The position numbers were made by a program, and so were the translations under genes. The notes beneath the pieces were generated by a model. That model was given only the letters and a program-made list of their open reading frames with translations. It was not told the origin of the DNA and did not search any database. This document shows, piece after piece, positions 35,821 to 44,740 of a stretch of 64,000 nucleotides of DNA. The DNA comes from JAXDBM01 sp963709485 (lineage in GTDB: Bacteria; Desulfobacterota; Syntrophia; Syntrophales; Fen-1087): positions 616,703 through 680,702 of the forward strand of contig CAVPWE010000007.1 in NCBI GenBank assembly GCA_963709485.1, given 5' to 3'. Position 1 is the first letter of the stretch. The number at the start of each line of letters is the position of its first letter.

Positions 35821-36436
35821 ATGGGGCGTCTTCCCGTGACGGGTCGGAATGGTTTCAAAGTATTCGTGTTTTGTCTGCTATTGACGTGGGTCTGCGGCTG
35901 CGCCCTGCAGAAATCCGCTGCCACGGACCGGACGCAAGCCATGAAGGGGATCCGGCGCATCGCCGTCCTGCCCGTCAAGGGAATGGCGGAAGATGAGAAG
36001 CTGATCCGGCTGATGCGGGAGAAGGTCCGTGAAAATCTTTATTTCAGGGGTTATCCGAAAGTTCCCCTGGAGGCTGTCGATGAAAAACTCCTCGAAGGCG
36101 GGCGGAGAGGAATCCGGGGGAATCGCGAATCCGATTCCGGGGGATGTGCGTCAGTCCCTTGGCGTTGACGCGGTTCTTTACATCGATCTGAAGGAATTTG
36201 AGAAGTCTGCGGGCTATATCTATTCCAGCGTTTCCGTTTCGGCAGTCTTCGAGTTGCGGAACGCCGGGACCGGCGAAACCCTGTGGAGAAATCAGTATCA
36301 GGACGTCATCAGAAACTTCAGTGCCGGCGCGTCCGGGCGTGAAATGGCGATCCGTCAGGTGCTTGAACCGGCGATCCAGGAAGTGGTGGACAAGGGCCTG
36401 CAGACGTTTCCGGAAGGTCCGGACGCGGTTTTGTAG
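35821..36436 (+). pseudogene. putative outer-membrane lipoprotein, frameshifted near 36090-36115
   Basis: The first frame (from 35821) gives a lipoprotein signal with lipobox WVCGC and then RRIAVLPVKGMAEDEKLIRL and RGYPKVPLEAVDEKLLEGG. The natural continuation, ESGGIANPIPGDVRQSLGVD, then AVLYIDLKEF and VSVSAVFELRNAGTGETLWR, is in the next frame and ends at 36436. One base too many in the GC-rich stretch GGCGGGCGGAGAGG would explain it. The joined protein (about 200 residues) resembles the DUF799/GNA1162-type lipoproteins linked to surface assembly and stress. It may be a true pseudogene or a sequence error. Confidence 0.6.
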
Positions 36437-36468
36437 GCAAGCAAGGGCAAGGAGAGGGCGACCGGCCG

Positions 36469-37011
36469 ATGAACATACCGAATCTCTTATCGCTGCTGAG
36501 AATTCTTCTCGTGCCGGTTCTGGTCATCCTACTCATCAATAAAGCTTTTCTGAAGGCGCTCGTACTCTTTGCGGCGCTTGGCGTGACGGACGCCCTCGAC
36601 GGATTTCTCGCCCGGATTCTCAAACAGCAGACCGTTCTGGGTTCCTATCTGGATCCGATCGCCGACAAGGTCCTGATCACAAGCTGCTTTCTGGCCCTGG
36701 CGATTCTGAAGGTCATTCCGGGCTGGCTTGCCGTGATCGTGATCAGCCGGGATGTCATTATCCTGATGGGCATCGCCATGCTGTCGATCATGTCGGTTTC
36801 CGTGGAGATCCGGCCGCTTTTCATCAGCAAGATCACCACAACGCTTCAGATCGGCGCGGTCTTCTTCGCCATGGTTTTCCGGACGCTGCCGGATTCCCTG
36901 ATGATCGATGAGGCGTGGCTCATGACGCTGTACTGGCTGACGGCGCTCTTCACGATCCTGTCGGGGTTCCAGTATGTCGCGAAGGGATTCCGGATGATAA
37001 ACCATACCTGA
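36469..37011 (+). CDS. pgsA: CDP-diacylglycerol-glycerol-3-phosphate 3-phosphatidyltransferase
   Basis: This 180-residue membrane enzyme has the CDP-alcohol phosphotransferase motif D-x2-D-G-x2-A-R...G-x3-D-x3-D, seen in TDALDGFLARI and LGSYLDPIADK. Five to six hydrophobic segments follow. It begins MNIPNLLSLLRILLVPVLV, typical of PgsA. It makes phosphatidylglycerol phosphate at the inner membrane. The start codon is 32 bases after the preceding lipoprotein frame. Confidence 0.93.
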   Translation: MNIPNLLSLLRILLVPVLVILLINKAFLKALVLFAALGVTDALDGFLARILKQQTVLGSYLDPIADKVLITSCFLALAILKVIPGWLAVIVISRDVIILMGIAMLSIMSVSVEIRPLFISKITTTLQIGAVFFAMVFRTLPDSLMIDEAWLMTLYWLTALFTILSGFQYVAKGFRMINHT

Positions 37012-37052
37012 AACGAGGCCCGTTCCGGCAGGATAAAAAAGAGAGATTTGTC

Positions 37053-37081
37053 TTGACATCACTGCATTTTCTTGTTAGAAG
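37053..37081 (+). promoter_or_regulatory. promoter of tRNA-Val and perhaps thrS
   Basis: TTGACA (37053-37058) and TAGAAG (37076-37081) are separated by 17 bases. Initiation near 37088 would put the tRNA about 24 bases into the transcript. Confidence 0.65.
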
Positions 37082-37111
37082 AGGCACGCTTTTCAGGTCA
37101 CGAAACAGTGT

Positions 37112-37186
37112 AGGCACGTAGCTCAGGGGGAGAGCGCCATCCTGACGCGGTGGATGTCCAGGGTTCAAATCCCTGCGTGCCTACCA
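37112..37186 (+). tRNA. tRNA-Val, anticodon GAC
   Basis: A full cloverleaf folds. The acceptor AGGCACG pairs with CGTGCCT, the D stem is GCTC/GAGC, the anticodon stem CCATC/GGTGG holds the loop CTGACGC (anticodon GAC), and the T arm CAGGG TTCAAAT CCCTG is canonical. The CCA end is encoded. Confidence 0.95.
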
Positions 37187-37231
37187 TTTAAAATCAGACA
37201 CATTCCCGATCGTTGACGGGCTGCAAGGGAT

Positions 37232-37271
37232 AAGGGCATCAGCAAAGGTGACATGGCGGTGCCCTTTCTTT
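37232..37271 (+). terminator. possible terminator or attenuator between tRNA-Val and thrS
   Basis: AAGGGCA (37232-37238) pairs with TGCCCTT (37260-37266) across a 21-base loop and is followed by TCTTTAAT. The T-run is imperfect, so it may be a weak terminator or part of thrS leader control. Confidence 0.4.
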
Positions 37272-37284
37272 AATCAGGGGACAG

Positions 37285-39207
37285 ATGATGATGCGTGACA
37301 TCAAGGTTACATTGCCGGATGGCGTTGAGAAGGCTGTCGCCGCGGGGATCACGGTGCAGGAAGTGCTCGCCGCCTGGAAGCCGGAAATTCTCTCTTCCAC
37401 GGTGGCCGCCAGGGTGAACCAGACCCCGGTCGATCTGAGCCATGTCCTGCAGGGCGACAGCGCCATCGCGCTGATCGATGTCCAGTCCCGGGAGGGTCTG
37501 GCGGTCCTGCGCCACAGCATTTCCCATGTCATGGCCCAGGCGGTTCAGGATATCTTTCCGAATGTCCAGGTCAGCATCGGGCCGTCCATTGAAGACGGTT
37601 TCTATTACGATTTCGAATACGCCGAGACCTTCACGCCGGAGGACCTCGAGAAGATCGAACAGCGGATGCGCGAGATCGCCGCGGCCGACCACTCCTTCAA
37701 GCGGCGGGAAGTCAGCCGGGAGGAGGCGGTCGCCCTGTTCCGGAACAAGGGAGAATCCTACAAGGTCGAGCTTCTGAACGATCTCCCCGGCGAGGTCAAA
37801 ACGGTGAGCCTGTACACCCAGGGCGAGTACCTGGATCTGTGCCGGGGGCCGCACATACCGGCAACGGGGATGATCCGGGCCTTCAAGCTCCTGAACGTGG
37901 CCGGCGCCTACTGGCGGGGCGACGAAAAGAATAAGATGCTCCAGCGCATCTACGGCACGGGCTTCGCGACGGAGGAGCAGCTTGCCGAGCATCTCCGGAT
38001 CGTCGAGGAGGCGAAAAAGCGGGATCACCGCCGCCTGGGCCGCGAGCTGGATCTTTTCCAGATGAACGACGAGGCGGGGCCGGGCCTGATCATCTTTCAT
38101 CCCAAGGGCATGCTGCTGCGCTACTTGATCGAGGAGTGGGAAAGAAAGGAACACCTGAGGCGCGGTTACGACATGGTCATGGGGCCGCAGATTCTCAAGG
38201 CCGACCTCTGGAAGAAATCGGGTCATTACGAGCATTACCGGGAGAACATGTACTACACCGAAGTGGAGGATCAGGAGTACGGGATCAAACCCATGAACTG
38301 CCTGTCCCACATGCTGATCTACAAAGCGAAGATCCGCAGCTACCGGGATTTGCCCCTGCGCTATTTCGAACTGGGCACCGTTCACCGGCACGAGAAAACC
38401 GGCGTGCTGCACGGCCTGATGCGGGCCCGCCAGTTCACGCAGGACGATGCCCACATCCTGTGCATGCCGGAGCAGCTGAATGCCGAAATTCGCGCCATTG
38501 CGGATTTCGTGGCTTACGCGATGAAGATTTTCGGATTTGAATACGAAGTGGAACTCAGCACCCGGCCGGCGAAGTCCATCGGCTCCGACGAGGACTGGGA
38601 GCTCGCGACCTCGGCCCTGGAGGGTGCGCTCCGGGACGGCAAGATGCGTTACGACATCAATGAGGGCGACGGCGCCTTTTACGGCCCCAAGATCGATTTC
38701 AAACTCAAGGATGCCCTGAAAAGGAAATGGCAGTGTGCCACCATCCAGTGCGATTTCACCCTGCCGGAGCGTTTTGACCTCAGCTATATCGGTCCGGACG
38801 GCGAGAAACATCGCCCGGTCATGCTGCACCGGGTGATCCTGGGGGCCATCGAAAGATTCATGGGCGTCCTCATCGAACATCATGCCGGCGCATTTCCGGT
38901 CTGGCTGTCGCCCGTCCAGGCCGTGCTCCTGTCCGTGACGGACAAGCACATTCCCTACGGAGAAAAGGTTCACCGGCAGCTGGTGGACGCGGGTATCCGC
39001 GCGGAAAAGGGGTTTGACAACGAAAAGCTGGGTTTCAAGATCCGGCAGGCCCAGATGCAAAAAATTCCCTATATGCTGGTCATCGGCGACCGGGAGATGG
39101 AGGCGGGCCAGATTTCGCCCCGCCAGCGGGACGGCAGAAACCTGGGGGCGATCGGCGTGGAGGCCTTCATCGCTCTCGTGAAAGAACAGTGCGATCGGTA
39201 CCAGTAA
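37285..39207 (+). CDS. thrS: threonyl-tRNA synthetase
   Basis: This 640-residue enzyme has the N-terminal TGS domain (IKVTLPDGVEKAVAAGITVQ) and the editing domain with HSISHVMAQAV. The class II catalytic core has GPQILKADLWKKSGHYEHY, MNCLSHMLIYK and RYFELGTVHRHE, with the zinc-site residues in that core. A C-terminal anticodon-binding domain ends it. Three ATG codons occur in a row at 37285-37293, any of which may be used. It begins the classical thrS-infC-rpmI-rplT-pheS-pheT-ihfA group. Confidence 0.96.
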   Translation: MMMRDIKVTLPDGVEKAVAAGITVQEVLAAWKPEILSSTVAARVNQTPVDLSHVLQGDSAIALIDVQSREGLAVLRHSISHVMAQAVQDIFPNVQVSIGPSIEDGFYYDFEYAETFTPEDLEKIEQRMREIAAADHSFKRREVSREEAVALFRNKGESYKVELLNDLPGEVKTVSLYTQGEYLDLCRGPHIPATGMIRAFKLLNVAGAYWRGDEKNKMLQRIYGTGFATEEQLAEHLRIVEEAKKRDHRRLGRELDLFQMNDEAGPGLIIFHPKGMLLRYLIEEWERKEHLRRGYDMVMGPQILKADLWKKSGHYEHYRENMYYTEVEDQEYGIKPMNCLSHMLIYKAKIRSYRDLPLRYFELGTVHRHEKTGVLHGLMRARQFTQDDAHILCMPEQLNAEIRAIADFVAYAMKIFGFEYEVELSTRPAKSIGSDEDWELATSALEGALRDGKMRYDINEGDGAFYGPKIDFKLKDALKRKWQCATIQCDFTLPERFDLSYIGPDGEKHRPVMLHRVILGAIERFMGVLIEHHAGAFPVWLSPVQAVLLSVTDKHIPYGEKVHRQLVDAGIRAEKGFDNEKLGFKIRQAQMQKIPYMLVIGDREMEAGQISPRQRDGRNLGAIGVEAFIALVKEQCDRYQ

Positions 39208-39244
39208 GACTGCATTCATCAAGGGAACGATCAGGAGGTGAACT

Positions 39245-39754
39245 ATAGCTAAGGATTTGAGGATCAACCGTGAAATCCGGGCGGCAACCGTCCGTGTGGT
39301 CGACGCCGAAGGCAACCAGCTTGGAATTCTGGCGCTGGCGGACGCGTTGGCGGAAGCGGCCAAAGGCGGTTTCGATCTGGTTGAAGTGGCGCCCAATTCC
39401 GCGCCGCCGGTCTGCCGGATCATGGACTACGGAAAATTTCGGTACCAGCAGAGCAAAAAGCTTCAGGACGCGAAAAAAAGCCAGACCGTTATCCAGGTTA
39501 AGGAAATCCGCCTAAGGCCCAAGACAGAGGCGCACGACCTTCAGGTCAAGATCAGGCATGTCAGGAAATTTCTGGAGCAGCGCGACAAGGTCAAGATCAC
39601 GATGATGTTCCGGGGGCGGGAAATCACCTATGCCGAGCTGGGAAGGAAGATCATGGAAGAGATCAAGGAGTCTCTGGCCGAAGGCGTCGTCATTGAGCAG
39701 CATCCGAGGCTGGAAGGAAGAAACATGATCATGATCCTGGCGCCGAAGAAGTAG
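39245..39754 (+). CDS. infC: translation initiation factor IF-3, apparent AUA start
   Basis: The protein sequence IAKDLRINREIRAATVRVVD matches the normal IF-3 N-terminus from its first codon, ATA at 39245. A near-perfect AGGAGG (39233-39238) ends 6 bases before that ATA, while the first ordinary start codon, TTG at 39257, is 18 bases away. Rare infC starts (AUU, AUC or AUA) let IF-3 repress its own translation, because IF-3 rejects non-AUG/GUG/UUG starts. The 169-residue product has both IF-3 domains (VCRIMDYGKFRYQQSKK; KIRHVRKFLEQRDKVKITMM). It binds the 30S subunit. It is followed by rpmI. Confidence 0.92.
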   Translation: MAKDLRINREIRAATVRVVDAEGNQLGILALADALAEAAKGGFDLVEVAPNSAPPVCRIMDYGKFRYQQSKKLQDAKKSQTVIQVKEIRLRPKTEAHDLQVKIRHVRKFLEQRDKVKITMMFRGREITYAELGRKIMEEIKESLAEGVVIEQHPRLEGRNMIMILAPKK

Positions 39755-39801
39755 CTCCGGCGCCGGTTGCGGATATCAAACGAAGAAGAAGGGAAATGAA
39801 A

Positions 39802-39999
39802 ATGCCAAAGATCAAAACGCACCGCGGGGCGGCCAAACGTTTCAGCCTGACGGGAAGCGGCAGGGTCAAGAGGAGCAAGGCGTTTGCCAGCCACATCCTG
39901 ACATCCAAAACGACAAAACGGAAAAGGAATTTGAGAAAGGGAGCGATTCTCGATAAAACCGATGAACGGGAAATCAAGAAGCTGATTCCCTACGCTTGA
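39802..39999 (+). CDS. rpmI: 50S ribosomal protein L35
   Basis: The ATG at 39802 gives MPKIKTHRGAAKRFSLTGSG, the standard L35 start, with AAGGG eight bases upstream; an ATG two codons earlier is possible. The 65-residue protein is rich in lysine and arginine. It follows infC, with which it is normally co-regulated through the L20 leader. Confidence 0.95.
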   Translation: MPKIKTHRGAAKRFSLTGSGRVKRSKAFASHILTSKTTKRKRNLRKGAILDKTDEREIKKLIPYA

Positions 40000-40029
40000 A
40001 TCGTTGCCGCAGAAAACGGAGAAGAAGAA

Positions 40030-40389
40030 ATGCCGAGGGTCAAAAGAGCGATTACCGCCAAGAAGAAAAGAAGAAAGATTTTGAAGATGGCCAAGGGCTT
40101 CTTCGGGGCGCGGAGCCGTCTGCTCCGGACAGCCACGGAAGCCGTCGACAAGGCGATGAAGTACGCCTACCGCGACCGCAGGGCGCGGAAGCGCGATTTC
40201 CGGAGGCTGTGGATTGTGCGGATCAGCGCCGCCGCCCGTCTGAACGAGATCTCCTACAGCCGTCTGATCGACGGCCTGAAAAAAGCCCAGGTCGATATTG
40301 ACCGCAAAGTCCTGGCCGATCTGGCCGTTCATGATGCGCAGGCGTTTGCCGAGATCGTGACCGTTGCAAAGGGTAAACTGGCGGCATGA
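40030..40389 (+). CDS. rplT: 50S ribosomal protein L20
   Basis: This 119-residue protein has MPRVKRAITAKKKRRKILKM, GFFGARSRLLRTATEAVDKA and RDRRARKRDFRRLWIVRISA, all L20 signatures. L20 is an early 23S rRNA assembly protein and, in many bacteria, represses its own operon. Its stop overlaps the pheS start (ATGA). Confidence 0.97.
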   Translation: MPRVKRAITAKKKRRKILKMAKGFFGARSRLLRTATEAVDKAMKYAYRDRRARKRDFRRLWIVRISAAARLNEISYSRLIDGLKKAQVDIDRKVLADLAVHDAQAFAEIVTVAKGKLAA

Positions 40390-41402
40390 TCCGGGATCTG
40401 GAGGAGCTTCAGAAAAGAGCGGAAGGTGAACTGGAGCGCGCCGGAACGGAAGAGGAACTCCTGGCCGTCAAGACCCGGTATCTCGGGAGAAAGGGCCTGC
40501 TGACGGGCCTGCTGCGGAACATCGGCAGCGTTCCGGCCGAGGAAAGACCGCTCTTCGGCAAGCGTTCCAATGAGATCAAGGATGCACTGGCCGATAAGAT
40601 CGATGGCGTCCTGCGGAACCTCGCGTCCCGAAAGCGGGGCGAGACGCTGCTTCGGGAAAGGATGGATGTCACCCTCCCCGGCCGGGGTGTCCGGTACGGA
40701 AGGCTCCATCCCGTCACCCAGATCAGCCGTGAAATTGTGGACATCTTCTCCACGCTGGGATTTTCCGTAGTAGAAGGTCCGGAAGTCGAGTCGGATTATT
40801 ACAATTTCGAAGCCCTGAACATACCCAAAGATCATCCCGCCAGGGACATGCAGGACACCTTTTATGTGGAAGAAAACATCGTCCTGCGGACGCACACCTC
40901 CCCCGTTCAGATCCGGACGATGGAAAAACGGAAGCCGCCCGTGCGGATTCTCTCGCCGGGGCGGGTCTACCGGCCCGATTCCGACGTGTCCCATACGCCC
41001 ATGTTCCACCAGATCGAAGGCCTTCTCGTCGACAAGGGCATTACGTTCGGCGATCTGAAGGGGACCCTGACCTTCTTCATCAAAAAAGTTTTCGGTGAAA
41101 CGACCGCCATCCGGTTTCGACCCAGTTTCTTTCCCTTTACGGAGCCCAGCGCGGAGGTGGATATCCGGTGCGTCATGTGCCACGGGAACGGCTGCCGCGT
41201 CTGCGGACAAAGCGGCTGGCTGGAGATCCTGGGGTCGGGCATGGTGGACCCGCAGGTCTTTATCAATGTGGGCTACGATCCGGAAGCGTTTTCGGGCTTT
41301 GCCTTCGGACTCGGCCTGGAACGGATCGCCATGCTGAAGTACGGCGTTTCCGACATTCGGCTGTTTTTTGAAAACGACCGGCGCTTCCTGGAGCAGTTCT
41401 GA
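40386..41402 (+). CDS. pheS: phenylalanyl-tRNA synthetase alpha subunit
   Basis: This 338-residue class II synthetase subunit has an N-terminal coiled coil, then HPVTQISREIVDIFSTLGF, the segment VEGPEVESDYYNFEALNIPK, TSPVQIRTM, and the motif 3 region FGLGLERIAMLKYGV. Length is normal. With PheT it forms an alpha2-beta2 enzyme. Its start overlaps rplT. Confidence 0.97.
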   Translation: MIRDLEELQKRAEGELERAGTEEELLAVKTRYLGRKGLLTGLLRNIGSVPAEERPLFGKRSNEIKDALADKIDGVLRNLASRKRGETLLRERMDVTLPGRGVRYGRLHPVTQISREIVDIFSTLGFSVVEGPEVESDYYNFEALNIPKDHPARDMQDTFYVEENIVLRTHTSPVQIRTMEKRKPPVRILSPGRVYRPDSDVSHTPMFHQIEGLLVDKGITFGDLKGTLTFFIKKVFGETTAIRFRPSFFPFTEPSAEVDIRCVMCHGNGCRVCGQSGWLEILGSGMVDPQVFINVGYDPEAFSGFAFGLGLERIAMLKYGVSDIRLFFENDRRFLEQF

Positions 41403-41529
41403 CGGATTTGCCGGAACTCCGAAAACGGCTTTGCCTTTACATGAAAAATCCTCTTTTAAGGACCGGAATTCGCCGTCGCAGGAACAATATGAATCGTTTC
41501 CGGCAATCGGGTTTTCGAGGGATGAACTT

Positions 41530-43950
41530 ATGCTAGTCAGTTTGCGATGGCTTGGGGATTACGTCGATATCGATATCACGCCCGCGGCGCTGGCCGACCG
41601 GCTGACGATGGCGGGCCTCGAGGTTGACGCCGTCCGTGACACCGCGCCCGATTTTACCCGGGTGGTCGTGTCGAAAATAATTTCCATCAGGCCCCACCCG
41701 AACGCGGAGAAGCTGTCCCTCTGCGAAGTTGCCACCGGTACAGAGACCCTGCCGATTGTCTGCGGCGCCGCCAATATCCATGCCGGCGATGTCGTTCCCC
41801 TGGCCATGGTCGGCGCGACCATTCCCGGCGGCTACACGATCAAGAGTTCGCTCATCCGCGGCGAACGCTCCGAGGGCATGCTGTGCTCCGAAGAAGAGCT
41901 TGGCATCGGCCCCGACAACACCGGCATCATGATTTTGCCCACCGGACTGCAGCCGGGGCAGGACCTGGCGGACGCCCTGGATTTGCGCGATACGGTTCTG
42001 GACATCGGCGTCACGCCGAACCGCTCCGACTGTCTGTCCATCATCGGGGTGGCGCGGGAAGTCGCGGCCGTCACAGGCCGGAAGCTCAGAAGGCCGGAAA
42101 TTACGTTCACCGAAAACAATGAGGACATCCACGGAATCACATCGGTACGGATTCTCGATCCCGATGCCTGCCCCCGCTACACGGCGCGCGTCGTTCGGAA
42201 TGTTGCCGTCCGGCCTTCGCCGGCCTGGATGCGGCGGCGCCTGGAATCCGTGGGGCTGCGCGCGATCAACAATGTCGTGGATGTGACCAATTTCGTCATG
42301 ATGGAGTACGGTCAGCCCCTGCATGCCTTCGACTTCCGGTTCCTGGAGGAGGGGCGGATCGTTGTCCGGAAATCCCGGGAAGGGGAGCTTTTTGTCTCTC
42401 TGGACGAAAAGGAGCGGACGCTCCGCGCCGAAACGCTCATGATCTGCGACGGCGTCAAACCCGTGGCCATCGCCGGCATCATGGGAGGGCTCAACTCGGA
42501 GGTGAAGGAGGATACCTCCACGGTGCTGCTGGAGAGCGCCTATTTCGATCCCGCCTCGATCCGCAGATCCTCCCGCTGGCTGGGAATGAGCACCGATGCG
42601 GCTTTCCGCTTCGAGCGGGGCATCGACCCCGAGGGGGTGGTTCGGGCGCTGAACCGGGCGGCACAGCTGATCGCGGAAACATCCGGCGGCGCGATCTGCA
42701 GCGGTTGCATCGATCAGTATCCCCGGAAGATCAGCGCCGCGGAAAACATTCCCCTGCGGGTCCGGCGGGTCAATGCGATCCTCGGCACAAAAATCACGGC
42801 GGCCGGAATGATCCGCATTCTGGAAGGCCTCGAGATGAAAGTGACCCGGGAAGACCGCCAGCGCTGCCGGGTCACGCCGCCGACATTCCGCGTGGACATC
42901 AGCCGGGAAATCGATCTCATCGAGGAGATCGCGCGACTTCACGGCTACGGCCACGTCCCGGAAACGCTTCCCGCCGCGTCCGTCCTGCCCCTGGAGAAGG
43001 ACCGGAAAAAGATCCTGGAGGAGCGGCTTCGGCGCGTCCTGAACGGCTGCGGGTATTCGGAAGTGATCACCTACAGTTTTATCGCACCGGCGGCACCGGA
43101 CCACCTGGCACTGGAAGCCGGTGATGACCGGCGAAATCTGGTCAAAATCCGGAACCCGCTGACGGAGGAACAGTCGGTCATGCGGACCACCCTGGTCTAC
43201 AGCCTTCTGGAGACCATGCGGAAAAACGCCAATGCCGGTTGCTTCGACCTGAAGATCTTTGAAACGGGGAGGATCTTCCTGGGCGGAAGGCCGGGCACGC
43301 TGCCGGTGGAAAAAAACAGAGTCGGCGGACTGTTGACCGGCGCTCGTTACGATGACCGCTGGCACTTCAAGGAAATCAACGCGGATTTCTATGACATCAA
43401 AGGCTGTGTGGAAAATCTGCTGGATGATCTGAAGCTCGCCCGGGTCGGGTTCAGGGAAGACCTGCGCGAACCCTTTCTTCATCCCGGTCGGTGCTGCGGC
43501 ATCACTGCCGGGGACGATGTGGTCGGGTTCCTCGGCGAGGTGCATCCGGATGTGCTGTCGCGAATGGATTTGAAGAACCGTGCGCTGGTCTTTGAAATCG
43601 ACCTGGACAGCCTGGCGGGCCGGTTTTCGGAGGATCTCTCCTATCGGGACATTTCCAAATTTCCCTCCAGCTCCCGCGATGTGGCTTTCCTGGTTTCCCG
43701 GGAACGGCAGGCGGAGGACATGATCCGTTTTGCGCTGGATATTCATGAAGAATTGCTTGAAAAGGTCTGTATTTTTGATGTATATGAGGGAAAAGGCATC
43801 CCGGAGGGTATGAGAAGTCTGGGGTTGCGGTTTTCCTACCGTGCCGCTGACAGAACGCTCACGGACCTGGAGGTGAGCCAGGTGCACGGCGGCATCGTCA
43901 AGAGAATTTTGGAACGGAGCGGCGCCAGATTCAGAGGTGAAGAAAATTAA
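41530..43950 (+). CDS. pheT: phenylalanyl-tRNA synthetase beta subunit
   Basis: The ATG at 41530 gives MLVSLRWLGDYVDIDITPAA, the normal PheT start, with GAGGG nine bases upstream. The 806-residue protein has an EMAP-type tRNA-binding domain (about 40-150), a B3/B4 editing domain with RRLESVGLRAINNVVDVTNF, a B5 domain, a catalytic-like core and a C-terminal anticodon-binding FDX-ACB domain. The gap of 127 bases after pheS has no terminator. Confidence 0.96.
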   Translation: MLVSLRWLGDYVDIDITPAALADRLTMAGLEVDAVRDTAPDFTRVVVSKIISIRPHPNAEKLSLCEVATGTETLPIVCGAANIHAGDVVPLAMVGATIPGGYTIKSSLIRGERSEGMLCSEEELGIGPDNTGIMILPTGLQPGQDLADALDLRDTVLDIGVTPNRSDCLSIIGVAREVAAVTGRKLRRPEITFTENNEDIHGITSVRILDPDACPRYTARVVRNVAVRPSPAWMRRRLESVGLRAINNVVDVTNFVMMEYGQPLHAFDFRFLEEGRIVVRKSREGELFVSLDEKERTLRAETLMICDGVKPVAIAGIMGGLNSEVKEDTSTVLLESAYFDPASIRRSSRWLGMSTDAAFRFERGIDPEGVVRALNRAAQLIAETSGGAICSGCIDQYPRKISAAENIPLRVRRVNAILGTKITAAGMIRILEGLEMKVTREDRQRCRVTPPTFRVDISREIDLIEEIARLHGYGHVPETLPAASVLPLEKDRKKILEERLRRVLNGCGYSEVITYSFIAPAAPDHLALEAGDDRRNLVKIRNPLTEEQSVMRTTLVYSLLETMRKNANAGCFDLKIFETGRIFLGGRPGTLPVEKNRVGGLLTGARYDDRWHFKEINADFYDIKGCVENLLDDLKLARVGFREDLREPFLHPGRCCGITAGDDVVGFLGEVHPDVLSRMDLKNRALVFEIDLDSLAGRFSEDLSYRDISKFPSSSRDVAFLVSRERQAEDMIRFALDIHEELLEKVCIFDVYEGKGIPEGMRSLGLRFSYRAADRTLTDLEVSQVHGGIVKRILERSGARFRGEEN

Positions 43951-43976
43951 TCTTGCAGGATTGGAGGAAGGCGGAG

Positions 43977-44252
43977 ATGACCAAGATCGATATCATTCAG
44001 GATGTTTATGAAAAGCTGGGTTTCTCAAAAAAGGATTCGGCCAGAATCGTCGAGTCCGTGTTTGATCTTATGAAAGAAAGCCTTGCGCGCGGAGAAAAAA
44101 TCAAAATTTCCGGCTTCGGCAATTTTCTCGTGAAGGAAAAGAAATCACGCCGGGGAAGGAATCCGCAGACCGGCTCCGAGATTGAGATTACAGCAAGAAA
44201 GGTCCTGACCTTCAAATCAAGCCAGGTCCTCCGAAAAGCCCTGAACAGTTAG
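43977..44252 (+). CDS. ihfA: integration host factor alpha subunit
   Basis: From the ATG at 43977, after GGAGGAAGGCGG, the product has 91 residues: MTKIDIIQDVYEKLGFSKKD, a dimerisation core with KISGFGNFLVKEKK, and the DNA-clamping arm GRNPQTGSEIEITARKVLTF. Location after pheT is the classical himA position, so IHF-alpha is preferred to HU. It bends DNA as a heterodimer with IHF-beta, which is not encoded here. Confidence 0.92.
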   Translation: MTKIDIIQDVYEKLGFSKKDSARIVESVFDLMKESLARGEKIKISGFGNFLVKEKKSRRGRNPQTGSEIEITARKVLTFKSSQVLRKALNS

Positions 44253-44305
44253 CCGAATGACGCCGGGCCGCCGCTCGCAGGGCGTCAGGTATTCAGGTTT
44301 TTTGT

Positions 44306-44647
44306 ATGGACGCATCGATTCCCGACAAGGCGTATTTCCGAATCGGCGAGGTCAGCAGGATCCTGGGCGTTGCGCCTTATGTGGTCCGGTACTGGGAATC
44401 GGAATTCAAAAGCACGGTCAAACCTTCCCGCACGACATCCGATCAGCGTCTCTACAGGCGCAAGGACGTGGAAATGCTGATGGTGATCAAACAACTCCTC
44501 TATGTCGATCATTTTACCATCCTCGGTGCAAAGAGGCAGCTGGCAAAATGGAGGGACGGCAAGTATGAGGCTGATTCCGAAGAGTACGGCAGGCGGCTTT
44601 CGGAAGTGAAAAGCCGCCTCCAGCAGATGAAGGATATGCTCAAGTGA
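44306..44647 (+). CDS. MerR-family transcriptional regulator
   Basis: This 113-residue protein has an N-terminal MerR winged helix (YFRIGEVSRILGVAPYVVRY, then WESEFKSTVKPSRTTSDQRL) and a short C-terminal coiled coil (RLSEVKSRLQQMKDML). No metal-binding cysteines are present. This small MerR commonly follows ihfA in proteobacteria; its targets are unknown. It ends the operon, with a terminator 39 bases downstream. Confidence 0.9.
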   Translation: MDASIPDKAYFRIGEVSRILGVAPYVVRYWESEFKSTVKPSRTTSDQRLYRRKDVEMLMVIKQLLYVDHFTILGAKRQLAKWRDGKYEADSEEYGRRLSEVKSRLQQMKDMLK

Positions 44648-44685
44648 AGGGCAGGGCGGCCCTTCGCCGCTGTTCCCCCGCTCGC

Positions 44686-44714
44686 AAGCCGATTGGATAA
44701 CGATCGGCTTTTTT
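44686..44714 (+). terminator. terminator of the thrS-to-merR cluster
   Basis: AAGCCGAT (44686-44693) pairs with ATCGGCTT (44703-44710) around a 9-base loop and is followed by TTTTT, so the stem is 8 bp. Confidence 0.85.
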
Positions 44715-44740
44715 AATGCCGGCGTTCCGGTATGGTGACG

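Noticed and set aside
41533..43887. 784-codon open frame antisense to pheT
   Set aside because: The sense strand encodes complete PheT with all domains. The antisense product has no recognisable domain.
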